From assembly GCF_000013385.1 (NCBI RefSeq), contig NC_007760.1, forward strand, positions 496,001 to 560,000: DNA of 64,000 bases, given 5' to 3'. Below are positions 63,291 through 64,000 of the stretch, in pieces (position 1 is the first letter of the stretch; every line of letters starts with the position of its first letter). The notes beneath the pieces were generated by a model, which did not search any database, had not been told where the DNA came from, and was given only the letters and a program-made list of their open reading frames with translations. Made by a program: the position numbers and the translations under genes. The DNA comes from Anaeromyxobacter dehalogenans 2CP-C. Lineage in GTDB: Bacteria; Myxococcota; Myxococcia; Myxococcales; Anaeromyxobacteraceae.

Positions 63291-64000
63291 CTAGCAGATG
63301 CGCGGCAGGAGCTCCCCCTCGGGCTCGGCCAGCATGCGCTTGCCGAAGCCGGTGTCGAGGATCACCGCGCCGGGCCGCTCGGCGATGGCGCGCGCGAACA
63401 CGGTGGCCCGCGCGCCGAGGGGATGGGCGCGGAGCGCGGCCAGCACCTTGTCGGCCGAGCGGGCCCGCACGCCGATGACGGCCTTGCCCTCGTTCGCCAC
63501 GAGCAGCGGGTCGATGCCGATCATCTCGCCGGCGGCGCGCACCTCGTCGTTGATGGGCAGCGACGGCTCGTCCACCACGATGCCGACGCCGCCCTTGGCG
63601 GCCATCTCGTGCAGCACGCCCGCCACGCCGCCGCGGGTCGGGTCCTTCATCGCGACCACGTCCTCGCCGCCGGCGGCGAGCGCCGCGCGCACCAGGCCGT
63701 TGATGGGCGCGACGTCGGAGCGGAGGTCGCCCTCGAGGCGCAGGTCGTGCCGGCGCGCCATCACGGCCATGCCGTGGTCGCCGATCGAGCCGGTGACGAC
63801 GAGCAGGTCGCCGGCGCGCAGCCCGGCGTCCGAGACCACCCGGTCCGCCAGCGCCACGCCGGTGGTGTTGAGCACGAGGCCGTCCACCTGGCCCTTGCCC
63901 ATCACCTTCGTGTCGCCGGTGACGAACGGCGCGCCGGCCTCCTTCGCCGTCTCGCGCATCGAGGCCACCACCCGCTCCAGGTCGGCGCGCGGGAAGCCCT
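63291..64000 (-). CDS. hypE: Hydrogenase maturation protein HypE (5' end beyond window)
   Basis: C-terminal 236 residues of HypE, the PurM-like enzyme that converts a carbamoyl group on its own terminal cysteine to thiocyanate for the CN ligands of the NiFe site. The terminal PRIC ends in the essential cysteine. Also visible are TGDTKVMGKGQVDGL (ATP/metal loop), VTGSIGDHGMAVMARR, MKDPTRGGVAGVL and GIDPLLVANEGKAVI. The frame is open to base 64000, so the start and probably further hyp or hydrogenase genes lie to the right. Confidence 0.97.
   Translation of the reverse strand, partial: GFPRADLERVVASMRETAKEAGAPFVTGDTKVMGKGQVDGLVLNTTGVALADRVVSDAGLRAGDLLVVTGSIGDHGMAVMARRHDLRLEGDLRSDVAPINGLVRAALAAGGEDVVAMKDPTRGGVAGVLHEMAAKGGVGIVVDEPSLPINDEVRAAGEMIGIDPLLVANEGKAVIGVRARSADKVLAALRAHPLGARATVFARAIAERPGAVILDTGFGKRMLAEPEGELLPRIC

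Overview
The window is chromosomal DNA of a very GC-rich bacterium. GC at third codon positions is extreme, so long antisense open frames lie opposite almost every gene. Gene content points to the myxobacterial order, most likely Anaeromyxobacter. The pointers are a zinc-ribbon/GYF/TPR protein with myxobacterial motility-type architecture, an FHA protein with a degenerate GGDEF domain, a [NiFe]-hydrogenase maturation cluster, SelB, and intergenic palindromes of the TCGACTCCGG type. This identification is inferred from content, not from a database match. I saw no rRNA, tRNA or CRISPR array.

Layout. 1-5.9 kb (minus strand): hslO, a phosphoribosyltransferase and selB (cut by the left edge), then a secreted protein and an epimerase/acyltransferase pair. 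6.0-11.4 kb (plus): a giant zinc-ribbon-GYF-TPR membrane protein, then a MarR-TolC operon with a clear promoter and operator. 11.6-14.0 kb (minus): two signalling proteins (GAF-GAF and FHA-GGDEF). 14.1-18.4 kb: a DUF72 protein, exonuclease III, an inositol-phosphatase/ADP-ribosylglycohydrolase fusion, and a small zinc-ribbon membrane gene broken by an in-frame amber codon. 18.4-23.4 kb: sbcCD. 24-25.7 kb: rhodanese and chromate transporter. 25.8-29.4 kb: a tightly overlapping five-gene operon (NosL-like copper lipoprotein-type protein, small conserved-looking protein, FtsX-type permease, LolD-type ATPase, cysteine-bearing eight-TM protein), which is my best candidate for an undescribed system. 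29.1-35.3 kb: stress and metal genes (M41-like peptidase, OsmC, CDF exporter with histidine loop, hemerythrin, TetR-DUF6448, MscS-like protein). 35.5-41.6 kb: trehalose synthase/phosphatase fusion, ferritin-like diiron protein, aldo/keto reductase, methyltransferase, DUF3014. 41.8-45.9 kb: a phosphonate/selenate-type ABC importer whose ATPase is fused to a LysR-type ligand-binding domain. 46-48.7 kb: an accessory patch of unusual genes around a REP-associated tyrosine transposase. 48.9-54.7 kb: nickel/cobalt-type permease and a two-subunit acyl-CoA carboxylase. 54.7-60.7 kb: DoxX, ECF sigma factor, cupredoxin with a polyglycine tail, P-type cation ATPase and LarA-like protein. 60.7-64 kb: aminotransferase and hypB-hypA-hypE (hypE cut by the right edge).

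Themes. Metal handling recurs: nickel in HypA/HypB, LarA and the NicO permease; copper in the NosL-like protein and the cupredoxin; CDF and P-type ATPase exporters. Selenium appears in SelB and possibly in the PhnD-like importer. Two families of short intergenic repeats are scattered through the window. One (GGTGCCGGAGTCAG) is concentrated around the transposase and is probably its substrate. The other keeps a hairpin whose two arms change together between copies.
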